A stretch of DNA of 64,000 nt from contig NZ_CALART010000006.1 of assembly GCF_937888285.1 (NCBI RefSeq), positions 32,625 through 96,624 of the forward strand, written 5' to 3'. The stretch comes from an uncultured Aquimonas sp. Its GTDB lineage: Bacteria > Pseudomonadota > Gammaproteobacteria > Xanthomonadales > Xanthomonadaceae. The position numbers were made by a program, and so were the translations under genes. Positions 8,647 to 17,636 of this stretch are shown in pieces. The first letter of the stretch is position 1. Each line of letters starts with the position of its first letter. The notes under the pieces are model-generated. The model saw nothing but the letters and a program-made list of their open reading frames with translations. It had not been told where the DNA came from and did no database searches.

Positions 8647-9931
8647 CGCGGGTGCTCGCTGGCAGTGGCGAAAAGGGTTCGGCGCGCGGCAATGGCCAGT
8701 CGGCGATCACGAAACCAGCGTAGGTGTGCACGCGGTCCTGCCGCTGCAGCCGGTCGGCCAGCGCATCCTGGAAGCGCAGGGCCTCACGCAGCGGCTGGCG
8801 CCTGCGCCCGACGACGATGCGGTCGAGGTAGTCCGGCCGCGCCTGCGCGCTGCGCAGCAGAATGCGTGCGTCAGGCGCCGCGCGCTCGAGGATGCAGTCC
8901 CACTCCTCGACCAGTGCCTCGGGGTAGTAGCTGCTCATCCAGTCCATGTGGTCGAGCAGCACGAAGCGGTCGATCGGGCGGTCGTGCCGCTGCAGGAACT
9001 CGGTGACCGTGCAGGTGTGCAGCTCGACCGCTTCGGCGCGGCCGCTGCGCAGCGCCGCATGACCCTCGGGCTTCAGGTACTCGGGGCAACAGTCCTGCGT
9101 GTAGTGCCCGTGGAAGTAGACCTGCCAGAAATAGTTGTCGCTCAGCGGCAGCTCGCGGATCACGTACTCCAAGCTTTCGCGGATGAAGCCGGCGATGCGG
9201 TCGGGGTGCTGGGCTTCGACCAGCTTGCGCTGCGGATAGGGCACGCCGAGCAGGTTCATCACGAACTGCCGCGACAGCAGCCAGTTGAAGGGCCGGCTCC
9301 ACAGGCGCGGGGCGATCTCCGCATCGTAGAGCGCGCGCTGCTGCGCCACCGTCTCGCAGGCGAACAGGGCGGTGAAGTGCTCGCGCAGCCGCGGCTGCAG
9401 CTTCAGAAAGGTGTGGAAGCCGCGCGCCGCCAGCCCAGACAGGCCATGGAAGTAGAAGCTGCCGCGCGGGCTGGCGAACCAGCGCCAGTGGCGGTCCCAC
9501 CAGGTGCGCGCGAACGCGCCAAGCTGCGGGCGCAGTCGCGCCACGTACAGCTCGCCGGCGCGCGGGTGGAAACCCTGACCGAACAAGCCGAAGTAGTCGT
9601 CGTAGTCGAGCGCGCGCGCGGCGGCGAGCTTCAGCTCGAGCAGCGCGTTCTGGCGCGGGTTGGCGTCGATCGCATAGACGCGACCGGCACCGGCCAGCGC
9701 ATAGTCCAGCGCATTGCAGCCGGCGCTGGTGATCACCAGCAGTTCGTGCCCGGATGTGAGCTGCAGGGCCTGGCGGTCCACGGCCGGATCTTCCCAGCAG
9801 GCGTTGTAGACCAGGCTGCGCGCATAGATCGCGTTGAAGATGCGCTGGTCCAGGCGATCCTTGAAGCGCGGCGGGGTCGCGGCGGCGACGCGGGCGCCAG
9901 GGCTGGGGGTGTGCGGCAGGGACAGGGCCAT
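8633..9931 (-). CDS. btaA: SAM:diacylglycerol 3-amino-3-carboxypropyltransferase BtaA (DUF3419)
   Basis: A 432-residue DUF3419 protein. Diagnostic segments are YNACWEDPAVDRQAL near residue 42, LLVITSAGCNALDYAL and AIDANPRQNALLELK (SAM binding), and later LLDHMDWMSSYYPEAL. BtaA transfers the 3-amino-3-carboxypropyl group of SAM to diacylglycerol, the first committed step to the phosphorus-free betaine lipid DGTS. These lipids replace phospholipids when phosphate is scarce. ATG at 9931 is chosen since the family begins shortly before the RIFNAIYARSLVYN segment; the longer in-frame extension is Arg-rich and unlike the family. A Pho-box-like direct repeat lies 47-65 bp upstream. Overlap with btaB implies one transcript. 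Confidence 0.88.
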   Translation of the reverse strand: MALSLPHTPSPGARVAAATPPRFKDRLDQRIFNAIYARSLVYNACWEDPAVDRQALQLTSGHELLVITSAGCNALDYALAGAGRVYAIDANPRQNALLELKLAAARALDYDDYFGLFGQGFHPRAGELYVARLRPQLGAFARTWWDRHWRWFASPRGSFYFHGLSGLAARGFHTFLKLQPRLREHFTALFACETVAQQRALYDAEIAPRLWSRPFNWLLSRQFVMNLLGVPYPQRKLVEAQHPDRIAGFIRESLEYVIRELPLSDNYFWQVYFHGHYTQDCCPEYLKPEGHAALRSGRAEAVELHTCTVTEFLQRHDRPIDRFVLLDHMDWMSSYYPEALVEEWDCILERAAPDARILLRSAQARPDYLDRIVVGRRRQPLREALRFQDALADRLQRQDRVHTYAGFVIADWPLPRAEPFSPLPASTRDVTA

Positions 9932-9977
9932 CGTCGGCTCGCGCTCGGGATCCTGCCGCCGCAGCCTAGGGACGCAG

Positions 9978-9996
9978 GATGACGCCCGGATGACGT
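9978..9996 (-). promoter_or_regulatory. Pho-box-like site upstream of btaA
   Basis: On the minus strand this reads ACGTCATCCGGGCGTCATC. The pentamer GTCAT occurs twice with an exact 11-bp period, which is the register of the PhoB box (TGTCAT, four bases, TGTCAT-like). The positions of both GTCAT units match the 18-bp consensus; the preceding T of each unit is C here. The site lies 47-65 bp upstream of the btaA start, suited to activation near a -35 position. A match to half the consensus is seen; binding by PhoB is inferred. Confidence 0.45.
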
Positions 9997-10031
9997 CATG
10001 CCGATGGATCGCGCGTTGCAGCCGCGTCGAA

Positions 10032-12392
10032 TCACTCGGCCGGGAGCACCTCGATGCCCAGCCGCGCATGCCGCGCGCTGCCGTCGATGGCGACGATGTC
10101 CTGTGCGCCGGCCTGCTCGAAGCGATGCCGGAAACCGCGCTCGGCCGGCAGCGTGTCGATCAGCCGGCCATTGATCAGCCAGCGCACCTCGCCGGTGGCG
10201 CCGGCCGCATGCAGCTCCAGCGTCGGCGGCGTGCGGCCGGCGCGCGGCGAGCGGATGCGGCTGCCTTCGCGCGCACCGGTGATCCGCAGGTCGGCGCTGC
10301 TGCCGCCTTCGCCGCGGCAGTCCGCAGCCAGGGGCGGCGGCAGCCCGCGTGCGCGCTCATCAGAACTGAGCCAGGCGGCCGCAAGCCGCGGCCACAGGGC
10401 CAGGCTCAGTTCGCGCTCGCCACCGCGGCGACAGCCGCCGACGCGCTGGCGGCTGCCGTCCATCCAGAAGGTCTGCGCGGCCGGCGGCTGCGGCTCACCG
10501 GCGGGCGCCAGCGTCAGCGGTGTGGCGCCGTCGAGCAGCAGCGCCGGCAGACGTCGATGGCAGTGCGCGGGATCGGTGTCCTCGACGCGCGCGCCCAGCG
10601 GCCAGCAGATCGCGGCCTCCGCCACGCTGTCGGGGCGCGGCGCGGCGCTCTGTCGGTACTCGGCCGGCAGGCTGGCATGCACCGCCTGCAGCAGGGGCAG
10701 GGCGGTGATCGCGCCGAACTGTCCGGGCGAAGGCGTGCCGTCAGGGCGGCCGACCCAGACGCCGACCGTCACGCCGGACGTTCCGCCCACCGCCCAGCTG
10801 TCGCGGAACCCGTAGCTGGTGCCGGTCTTGTAGGCCAGGCGCGCGCCGGAGACCTGCGTGAAGCGATCGTCCCTGCCGTCCGCTGCGCTGCGCAGGATCT
10901 CGGCGATGATCCAGGCCGCACCGGGCGAGAGCAGGCGACGTTCCTGCAGGGGGTCGTCGGGCCTCAGCCGCAGTCCGGGCGCGAGCCCGTCGCGGTGCAG
11001 CGCCGCATAGGCGGCCACCAGATCCTGCAGGCGCACCTCGGTGCCGCCCAGCACCAGGCTGAGGTTGGGCCGGTCGCCACTGGGCAGGCGCAGGTGCAGG
11101 CCCGCGTGCTCCATGCGCGCGGCAAAGCGGGCGGGCCCAAGCTGCTGAAGCACGGCCACGGCGGGCACGTTGAGCGACTGCTGCAGGGCGTCCGCCAGGC
11201 TGACCGGGCCGCGGAAACGCTGGTCGAAGTTGTCGGGTCGATAGCCGTTGAAGTCCTGCGGCGCGTCGACCAGCAGGCTGGCCGAGTGGACGCTGCCGGC
11301 ATCCAGCGCGAGCCCGTAGACGAAAGGCTTGAGCGTGCTGCCCGGCGAGCGCCAGGCCTGCACCATGTCGAGATGCCCGTAGCGCGCGTCCTCGCCGAAG
11401 CGCGCGCTGCCGAGATAGGCACGCACCTCGGCGCTGCGGTTGTCCATTACCAGAACAGCGGCCGAGGTGCGCGCCGGCAGGCGCTCGATCCAGGCGCCCA
11501 GCCGAGCCTCAAGTCGAAGCTGCAGATCGTGGTCGATGCTGCTGCGGATGCTGCGGCGCTGCGGGTGGCTGCGCCGCAGCCGCTCGGCGAGCAGGGCAGC
11601 CGACTGCGGCATTACCAGGCTGCGCGCAACCACGTTCTCGGCGCGGGCGTCGTCGACGGTGGCCGTCGACCAGACATCGAAGCCCGCAAGCCGCTGCAGG
11701 ACCTTGTCGCGGGCCGCGCGTGCGCGCTCGGGATGACGGTCCGGCCGCAGTCGGCTGGGCGCCTGCGGCAGCACCGCCAGCAGCGCGGCCTCGGCATGCG
11801 AGAGCTGCGAGGCCGGCTTGCCCAGATAGGCCCAGCTGGCGGCCTGCACGCCTTCGATGGGGCCGCCGAAGGGCGCGTAGTTCAGGTACAGCTGCAGGAT
11901 CTCGCGTTTGTCCAGCCGCCATTCCAGCTGCAGCGCGCGCAGGCTCTGCTTCAGCTTGCCCAGCAGACCGGGCGGCTGCGGTTCGATCAGGCGGGCGACC
12001 TGCATGGTCAGGGTCGAGGCGCCCGACACCACGCGCCCTTCGCTCAGGCCCTGTGCGGTGGCGCGCAGCACGGCGATGGGGTTTACCCCCGGGTGACGCC
12101 AGAACCAGCGGTCCTCGTAGGTCAGCAGGGCTTCGAGATAGAGCGAAGAGACCTCGTCGACTTCGACCGGCAGCCGCCACACGCCCTCGCGGTCGGGGAA
12201 GGCGCGCAGCGGGCGTCCATCGCGCGCGGTGACCACGGTGGCGAAGTCGCCGGCGCGGTCGGGCAGCGGCGGCGGGAACACCAGGTCGAGCAACAGCGCC
12301 AGCGCGAGCGTGACCAGCAGCAGCGCTGCGAAGCGGCGCAGCCAGCGCCGGCGCGGCGTCGCAATGGGTGCCTTGGGGGGAGCGGCGGACAT
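10032..12392 (-). CDS. pbpC: Penicillin-binding protein 1C
   Basis: A 786-residue class A PBP: one membrane anchor near residues 20-40, then a GT51 glycosyltransferase domain (YEDRWFWRHPGVN, GASTLTMQVARL) and a transpeptidase domain with S-x-x-K in SPGSTLKPFVYGL, S-x-N in QSLNVPA, and the KTGTS box. The C-terminal about 180 residues form the BiPBP_C-type domain typical of PBP1C. The protein acts in the periplasm on lipid II. ATG at 12392 is preferred over an upstream in-frame start at 12458, because the extra 22 residues are polar and unlike the family. It lies 100 bp upstream of btaA on the same strand, but the Pho-box-like site between them suggests a separate btaA promoter. Confidence 0.9.
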   Translation of the reverse strand: MSAAPPKAPIATPRRRWLRRFAALLLVTLALALLLDLVFPPPLPDRAGDFATVVTARDGRPLRAFPDREGVWRLPVEVDEVSSLYLEALLTYEDRWFWRHPGVNPIAVLRATAQGLSEGRVVSGASTLTMQVARLIEPQPPGLLGKLKQSLRALQLEWRLDKREILQLYLNYAPFGGPIEGVQAASWAYLGKPASQLSHAEAALLAVLPQAPSRLRPDRHPERARAARDKVLQRLAGFDVWSTATVDDARAENVVARSLVMPQSAALLAERLRRSHPQRRSIRSSIDHDLQLRLEARLGAWIERLPARTSAAVLVMDNRSAEVRAYLGSARFGEDARYGHLDMVQAWRSPGSTLKPFVYGLALDAGSVHSASLLVDAPQDFNGYRPDNFDQRFRGPVSLADALQQSLNVPAVAVLQQLGPARFAARMEHAGLHLRLPSGDRPNLSLVLGGTEVRLQDLVAAYAALHRDGLAPGLRLRPDDPLQERRLLSPGAAWIIAEILRSAADGRDDRFTQVSGARLAYKTGTSYGFRDSWAVGGTSGVTVGVWVGRPDGTPSPGQFGAITALPLLQAVHASLPAEYRQSAAPRPDSVAEAAICWPLGARVEDTDPAHCHRRLPALLLDGATPLTLAPAGEPQPPAAQTFWMDGSRQRVGGCRRGGERELSLALWPRLAAAWLSSDERARGLPPPLAADCRGEGGSSADLRITGAREGSRIRSPRAGRTPPTLELHAAGATGEVRWLINGRLIDTLPAERGFRHRFEQAGAQDIVAIDGSARHARLGIEVLPAE

Positions 12393-12459
12393 CCGCGGAT
12401 TATCGGCGGCGACGGGGCTCTGCGTCTGGCGGTTCCTCGACTCTCGATCAGGCAGCACA

Positions 12460-12649
12460 TGCCGAAGCCACGCGAGTGCCGCGGAGGCTGCGTGCTTCGG
12501 GTGCTGGCTTCGTTCAACGTCGCGCGTCCAAGTGACATGCTGGCGGATGCGCTGCGCTTATCCGCCCTACGACGTCGAACGACGCATTGCCATGCACGGA
12601 GCCAGGATGCGGTGTCCGCGTAGGGCAGATAAGCGCAGCGCATCTGCCA
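12460..12649. repeat. 190-bp repeat unit, copy 1, with REP-like inverted arms
   Basis: Direct copy of 12716-12905, offset 256 bp. Inside it, a left arm at 12541-12570 (tggcggatgcgctgcgctta...) and a right arm at 12620-12649 (gtagggcagataagcgcagc...) face each other, spanning 109 bp. Each arm is itself palindromic around GGCGGAT/ATCCGCC or GGCAGAT/ATCTGCC, which makes the unit REPIN-like. A third, diverged copy of the arm pair lies at 36664-36895. Confidence 0.8.
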
Positions 12650-12715
12650 TCTCTTCAACGCGCGACAGTCCACGCATCGATCGCTGCGCTCGCTGCCTCT
12701 TGGCAAGCCAGCGCG

Positions 12716-12905
12716 TGCCGATGCCATCCGAGTGCTGCGGAGGCTGCGTGCTTCGGGTGCTGGCTTCGTTCGATGTCACGCGTCCACGGGACGTGCTGGC
12801 GGATGCGCTGCGCTTATCCGCCCTACAACCGCGAGAGACGCATTGCCATGCTCGGAACCAGCGAGCGAGGTCCGCGTAGGGCAGATAAGCGAAGCGCATC
12901 TGCCA
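12716..12905. repeat. 190-bp repeat unit, copy 2, with REP-like inverted arms
   Basis: Second copy of the unit at 12460-12649. Arms are at 12797-12826 and 12876-12905, again spanning exactly 109 bp, so the whole unit was duplicated and not just the arms. It is followed by a 20-bp tandem repeat (tgccagctcttgaacaccct, 12901-12940) and by two imperfect copies of a segment containing gaaagctgccacgcaaca (about 12952-13055). No credible gene lies between 12393 and 13095. Confidence 0.8.
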
Positions 12906-13095
12906 GCTCTTGAACACCCTTGCCAGCTCTTGAATACCCTCTGTCTGCGGGTGGAAAGCTGCCACGCAACACGCCACGACCGACGCACGCAGCTCTTGCG
13001 CTCCCTCTGCCCGCGAGGGGAAAGCTGCCATTCAACGCGCCACGGTCAAGGCATGCAGCAATGCGCTCGCCAAGCCACGACGCAGACCCAAGGCC

Positions 13096-16000
13096 TCACT
13101 CCGTCTGCGCGTTCTCGCGCGAGCGCAGCACGGTCGCCTCCTGCGAGGGCCATTCCTCCAGCTTCGAAGCCGCCAGCAGGTTCAGCAGGGCGCCGCGCTC
13201 GATGTCTGGGGCGAGCTGCAGGCCGACCCAGGCGTTCTTGCCGCCATGCTTCGCTTCGTACAGCGCCTGGTCGGCCAGGTTGACGCTCTGCTCCCACTCG
13301 CCCAGCGCCGGCCAATGCGTGGCCAGTGGCCAGGGCGCGAAGCCGATCGAGCAGCTCAGCGACAGCTTTCGTCCCGAGCGCAGCTCCAGCGGCTCGCGTG
13401 CGATGGCCGAGCGGATGCGTTCGGCCAGGGCCGGCGCCTCTTCGCGCGGCAGCTCGCGCACCACCAGCAGGAACTCCTCGCCGCCCCAACGCACCAGCCG
13501 GTCCTCGCCGCGGCAGTAGTGGCGCAGGCGATCGGCGAACTCGACCAGCACCTCGTCGCCAGCCTGATGACCCAGGCTGTCGTTGATGCGCTTGAAATCG
13601 TCGATGTCGATCATGAACAGCACCAGCCCATGGCGACCGCGCGGCGCGTTCGCCACTTCGCGCTGCACGCGCGGCGCGAGCTCATCCAGCCACTGCTGCA
13701 GGTCGCGACGATTCGCCACCTGGGTCAGCGGATCGGTGCGATTGGCCTGGTCGAGCTGCAGGTTGCTGGAGGTCAGCAGGCGATTGGCCTGCTCCAACTC
13801 GGCAGTGCGCGCTTCGACTTCGCGGTTCAGACGCTCGACCAGGGCGCGCTCGCGGCGCATGCGCGAGCCGAGCTGCAGCGCGATCAGCGCCGCCGAGAGC
13901 AGGCCGAACAGCACATAGGCGCCGATCGCCCACATCGAGGCCCAGGGCGGTGGCGCCATCTCGATTTCCAGCGTGCGCGCGCGGCCGTAGCGGCCATCGC
14001 GGCCGGCCGCCTGCAGCTGCAGGCGGTAGCTGCCCGGCGGCAGGAAGGCGTAGTTGATCTCGGCGCGCCCCTGCGGCAAGGCCGTCCAGTCGGTTTCCAG
14101 CCCGAGCAGGCGATAGCGCAGGCGGGCCGAGGCCGGTGCCGCGCTGTCGATCGCGCTGAGCACGAAGCCGATCGTGCTGTCGCGGTAGCCCAGCTGCAGG
14201 CGCTCGGCGTAGGCGATCTCGCGGCCACCGGCACGCGCGCGCTGCGCTTCGCGGCCGACCGCGGTCGGCAGGCGCAGGCCGGCGATCGCCACGCGCGCCA
14301 GGCTGGGCTCCTGCTCCTCGCGCCAGGGCTCGACCACATCGAGGCCTTCCGGGCCACCGAACCACAGCCGCCCCTCGGCATCGCGATAGCCCGCGCCGTT
14401 GTTGAACTCGAAGTTGCGCAGACCGTCCTGTCGGCGCAGCACGCGGATCGCGCCGGCGTCGCCGTCGATCACGTTGAGGCCGTCATTGGTGCTGGCCCAG
14501 ACGCGCCCGCGCGCATCGCGCAGGATCCGGTAGATCACATTGCTCGACAGGCCGTCGCGCTCCGCGTACAGGCGCTGCAGCCGGCCCCGCAGGTCGAAGC
14601 GGTGCAGGCCGCCGGCGAAGGTGCCGACCCAGACGCCGTCGTCTTCGGCCAGCAGCGACCACACCGAGGGATGGGCCAGGCCATCCTGCGCGCCGAGCGC
14701 GCGCGGTTCGCTCGCTTCGTCCCACAGCAGCACGCCGTCTTCGTTGCTGCCCAGCCACAGCGTGCCTTCGCGGTCGCGCGCCAGGCTGGTCAGGAAGCTG
14801 CGCCGCAGCGCCTGCGGCACCGCCGCGAATTCGAGCTGCGGCAGACGCAGGTCGAGCAGGCCTGAGCGCGTGGCCACCAGCAGCCGGTCGTTCTCGCGCA
14901 GCAGGGCGGTGATGCGCCGGCGCTCGGTGCCTGGCACGAGCTCGACCTGCTCGTCGCTGCCCAGCCGCCACAGGCCGGCATCCGTGCCCAGCCACCAGCC
15001 GCCCTGCGGCTCAGGCTCGATCACCCGCACCGACATGCCGCGCAGGCCGGGATGGCTGCGTCCCGGGCCCTGGGCCGGCTGGATCAGCAGACCGGAATCC
15101 AGCCCGACGAGGATCTCCCCGGCGCCGCTGCGGATCGCGCGCACGCTGCGATTCGCAAACCCGACGGTCAGCGGATCCGGCGCCAGCTCGCGACGCAGCA
15201 GCGGCGAGAGGCTGCGCGCGCGGAACAGGCCGCTGGTGTAGCTGCCGATCCAGAGCACGCCGGTGCTGTCCTCGAACAGGGCGGTGATCTCGCTCTCGGG
15301 CGCGGGGTCCACGCTGAGCCGCAGCAGCGAGGGCGACTCGGCCGGCTGGTGCAGCCACAGCTGCCCATCCGCCAGCCCCAGCAGCACTTCGCCGCTCTGG
15401 CGCGCCAGCAGCCGGGTGATCCGCTGCGGCTGCCCGTCAGCTCGGCGCGGCAGCTCGTGCTGGCGCAGCGGCTTGCCCTCGGCGTCCAGCGTGTACAGAT
15501 GCCCCGAGCGGCTGCCGACCCAAGTCTGGCCACGCGCCTGGGTGAGGCTGCTGCACTCGCGGTCACGGTCCGCCTGCCAGAGCGCGCGCGCCTCGCCGTT
15601 GGCGTCGATGGCCACCAGTCGGCAGTCCGCGCCCAGCCACCACACTGAACCATCGGCCTGGGCGCGCAAAGCCACGCCATCGCGGGTGTTCGGTCGCGGT
15701 GCTTCGACCGTCAGGTCCTCGCGCACGCGGCGCAGGCCGTCTGGTGAGCCGGCCCAGACGCCGCCCTGCGGGTGCAGGGCCAGCAGCATGACCTGGCTGG
15801 CGCCGAGCGCGGCCGGCGCGAGCCACTGGCTGCGGCCGTCGCGCTGATTGAGCCGCTGCAGGCCGGCATCGTTCAGGCCCAGCCAGAGCCAGCCCTCGGC
15901 ATCGAAGGCCATCGCATCGACGCTGCCGCTGGCCAACTCCAGCGGCGTGTCCGGTGAGGCCTGCGCGTCACGCCCCGGCGGCTGGAAGCGCAGCACCTCG

Positions 16001-16197
16001 AAGCGGTGCCCATCGAAGCGGTTCAGGCCATCCTGCGTGGCCACCCAGAGGAAGCCGAGGTCGTCCTCGACCAGGTCCACAACGGTGGACTGCGAGAGCC
16101 CCGAGCCCGGGCCGTAGCGCCCCAGATCGAGGAAGGGCGAAGCTGCGCGCAGGCTGCCGGCCGTCGTCAGCAGGATGAGCAGGACCAGGAAACGCAT
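13096..16197 (-). CDS. Two-component-regulator-propeller sensor with GGDEF domain (diguanylate cyclase)
   Basis: A 1,033-residue signalling protein with a signal peptide at residues 1-19 (MRFLVLLILLTTAGSLRAA). About 700 periplasmic residues contain repeated Reg_prop blades (for example DLGFLWVATQDGLNRFDG, TGVLWIGSYTSGLF, RGRVWASTNDGLNV). A Y_Y_Y domain follows (RLRYRLLGLETDWTAL...YAFLPPGSYRLQL), then one membrane helix (AIGAYVLFGLLSAALIAL), a coiled coil and a GGDEF domain. The active site reads GGEEF and an RxxD inhibitory site (RGED) sits five residues upstream. It should therefore make cyclic di-GMP with feedback control in response to an extracytoplasmic signal, possibly a carbohydrate as in related hybrid sensors. 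ATG at 16197 gives the signal peptide. Confidence 0.88.
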   Translation of the reverse strand: MRFLVLLILLTTAGSLRAASPFLDLGRYGPGSGLSQSTVVDLVEDDLGFLWVATQDGLNRFDGHRFEVLRFQPPGRDAQASPDTPLELASGSVDAMAFDAEGWLWLGLNDAGLQRLNQRDGRSQWLAPAALGASQVMLLALHPQGGVWAGSPDGLRRVREDLTVEAPRPNTRDGVALRAQADGSVWWLGADCRLVAIDANGEARALWQADRDRECSSLTQARGQTWVGSRSGHLYTLDAEGKPLRQHELPRRADGQPQRITRLLARQSGEVLLGLADGQLWLHQPAESPSLLRLSVDPAPESEITALFEDSTGVLWIGSYTSGLFRARSLSPLLRRELAPDPLTVGFANRSVRAIRSGAGEILVGLDSGLLIQPAQGPGRSHPGLRGMSVRVIEPEPQGGWWLGTDAGLWRLGSDEQVELVPGTERRRITALLRENDRLLVATRSGLLDLRLPQLEFAAVPQALRRSFLTSLARDREGTLWLGSNEDGVLLWDEASEPRALGAQDGLAHPSVWSLLAEDDGVWVGTFAGGLHRFDLRGRLQRLYAERDGLSSNVIYRILRDARGRVWASTNDGLNVIDGDAGAIRVLRRQDGLRNFEFNNGAGYRDAEGRLWFGGPEGLDVVEPWREEQEPSLARVAIAGLRLPTAVGREAQRARAGGREIAYAERLQLGYRDSTIGFVLSAIDSAAPASARLRYRLLGLETDWTALPQGRAEINYAFLPPGSYRLQLQAAGRDGRYGRARTLEIEMAPPPWASMWAIGAYVLFGLLSAALIALQLGSRMRRERALVERLNREVEARTAELEQANRLLTSSNLQLDQANRTDPLTQVANRRDLQQWLDELAPRVQREVANAPRGRHGLVLFMIDIDDFKRINDSLGHQAGDEVLVEFADRLRHYCRGEDRLVRWGGEEFLLVVRELPREEAPALAERIRSAIAREPLELRSGRKLSLSCSIGFAPWPLATHWPALGEWEQSVNLADQALYEAKHGGKNAWVGLQLAPDIERGALLNLLAASKLEEWPSQEATVLRSRENAQTE

Positions 16198-16460
16198 GGC
16201 ATGCAGCGGTGTGGACAGCACGGGACGGGTATAACTCCGGCGGCGGGCGAGGTGATGAACAGACGACTGGACGCTCGATCTGGCAGAGCCCGCGTCGCCG
16301 CGGTAACGCGCAGGGAGAGGATGCGACACGCTGGCCTCGATTGCCTGACCGTGCGCGCAAATTCCCGACCCACGGCACCCGCTCAGCAAGCCGTGTGCCA
16401 GCGGAGGCTTGGCGAGTGCCGCCGACGCGCCCATGATGACTGCGTCTTCATCCATTCCTC

Positions 16461-17144
16461 ATGAGGTCAGCCATGCTGTCGATGATGAACACGCCCCGGG
16501 CCCCGCGCACAGCCGGTGGAAGCGGATCGACGCTCGGCAGCGCTGTCGTCAGCGGCGCAGCCTGCAGCACACTCGATCGTCCGTCGAGCGGCGCAAGCGC
16601 GTCCCCTTGGCTGGTACTGCTGTTGGCGCTGTGCACGGGCGCTGCTTCGGCGGTGGATGACGTCGACACCCTGTGCATCGACTGTCACCGCCCCGCACAG
16701 TCGCGCGGCGCAGTGCCGGTGATCGAGGGCCAGCACGCCGACTACCTGCGCGCCCAGCTTGAGCGCTTCCAGCATCGGCACCGCGAGGGCTTTCCGATGA
16801 ATGCGCTGAGCGCCGGCCTGCAGCCCGAGCAGATCCAAACCCTGGTGCAGCAGCTGAGCAGTCGCGAGTGGCGGCCGGCGCAGCCGGCAACGCAGGCTGA
16901 CGTCAGCGCGGGCCGCGAGCGACTCGACGCCCTCGACTGCAGCGGCTGCCACGGCGCCGGCTTCCTCGGCGGCGGCAGCATCCCGCGCCTGGCCGGCCAG
17001 CAGACCGCCTACCTCGAACGCCAGATCCTCGGCTTCGGCGACGCCGAGCGACACCACCCACCGGTCGGCGGCGGCGTCCGCATGTACAGCCTCGACGCCG
17101 AAGACGCCGCGGCGATCGCACTGGCCCTTTCGGAGATGCGCTGA
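16461..17144 (+). CDS. Exported dihaem cytochrome c
   Basis: A 227-residue protein with two c-type haem sites, CIDCH at residues 72-76 and CSGCH near 155, each in a small cytochrome c fold (second fold: ALDCSGCHGAGFLGGGSIPRLAGQQ). Spacing and the LAGQ segment resemble the cytochrome c4 group, which carries electrons in the periplasm. A hydrophobic segment at residues about 50-64 (WLVLLLALCTGAASA) is the export signal, but it is preceded by nearly 50 polar residues. The true start may be further in than ATG 16461, although no later ATG precedes the hydrophobic segment. ATGs at 16473 and 16482 are alternatives. No oxidase gene is adjacent. Confidence 0.75.
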   Translation: MRSAMLSMMNTPRAPRTAGGSGSTLGSAVVSGAACSTLDRPSSGASASPWLVLLLALCTGAASAVDDVDTLCIDCHRPAQSRGAVPVIEGQHADYLRAQLERFQHRHREGFPMNALSAGLQPEQIQTLVQQLSSREWRPAQPATQADVSAGRERLDALDCSGCHGAGFLGGGSIPRLAGQQTAYLERQILGFGDAERHHPPVGGGVRMYSLDAEDAAAIALALSEMR

Positions 17145-17355
17145 GCCGCGCCACACCGGCGCCTTCGGAGATGCGTTGATGTGCGGCGCAGCGGTTCCTG
17201 CGTTCGCGGCAGCGGCAGGCGTAGAGCGCAGCCCGGTCAAGGGCCATTCTGCGAGGGGAATCCCCCTCTGCTCGACCTGCCTTCGCTTCACTCTGGCGCC
17301 AGAGAGCGTCTCAGCCCTGCGTCGCGGGTCAGGTGTTCTCGAAGAAACCTGTATT

Positions 17356-17405
17356 CGTCATCCCCGCGAAGAGCCTGTCCTCGCGAAGGCGGGGACGGGG
17401 ATCCA
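17356..17405. repeat. REP-like palindrome (GTCATCCCCGCG family)
   Basis: The segment starts cgtcatccccgcgaa and ends gcggggacggggatccag. It is an imperfect inverted repeat of the widespread GTCATCCCCGCG.../CGGGGATCCAG type. A shorter relative in the opposite orientation lies at 27402-27429. The 17145-17636 gap before the acylase gene otherwise holds a short CA repeat at about 17511-17522 and no credible gene. Confidence 0.65.
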
Positions 17406-17636
17406 GAGCTCTTGCCGCTGCTGCACGTCTCGTCTGGGCCCCGCCTGCCCAGGCGCGGCCTTCCCGGCTGCCAGCGCGCACGGAAAACCGACCCGAGCCG
17501 ACGAGGCCGAACACACACACACTCCACACCGCGGAACGTTTTGCTGCACCCGCAGATTTCCCCCATCCGCGCCCGTACGCATACTCCGGGAACGCGATCG
17601 CCATCACACCGAGTGGCGACGACACAGGAGGGAACC

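Noticed and set aside
9834..12623. 929-codon plus-strand open frame opposite pbpC
   Set aside because: No recognisable domain; PBP1C motifs on the other strand explain the segment.
17511..17522. CA-dinucleotide run as a CRISPR or regulatory repeat
   Set aside because: Only about six units, with no spacer structure.
17181..17636. Extension of the acylase gene upstream
   Set aside because: It runs through a REP-like palindrome and lacks protein-like sequence; ATG 17637 has AGGAGG and opens a signal peptide.
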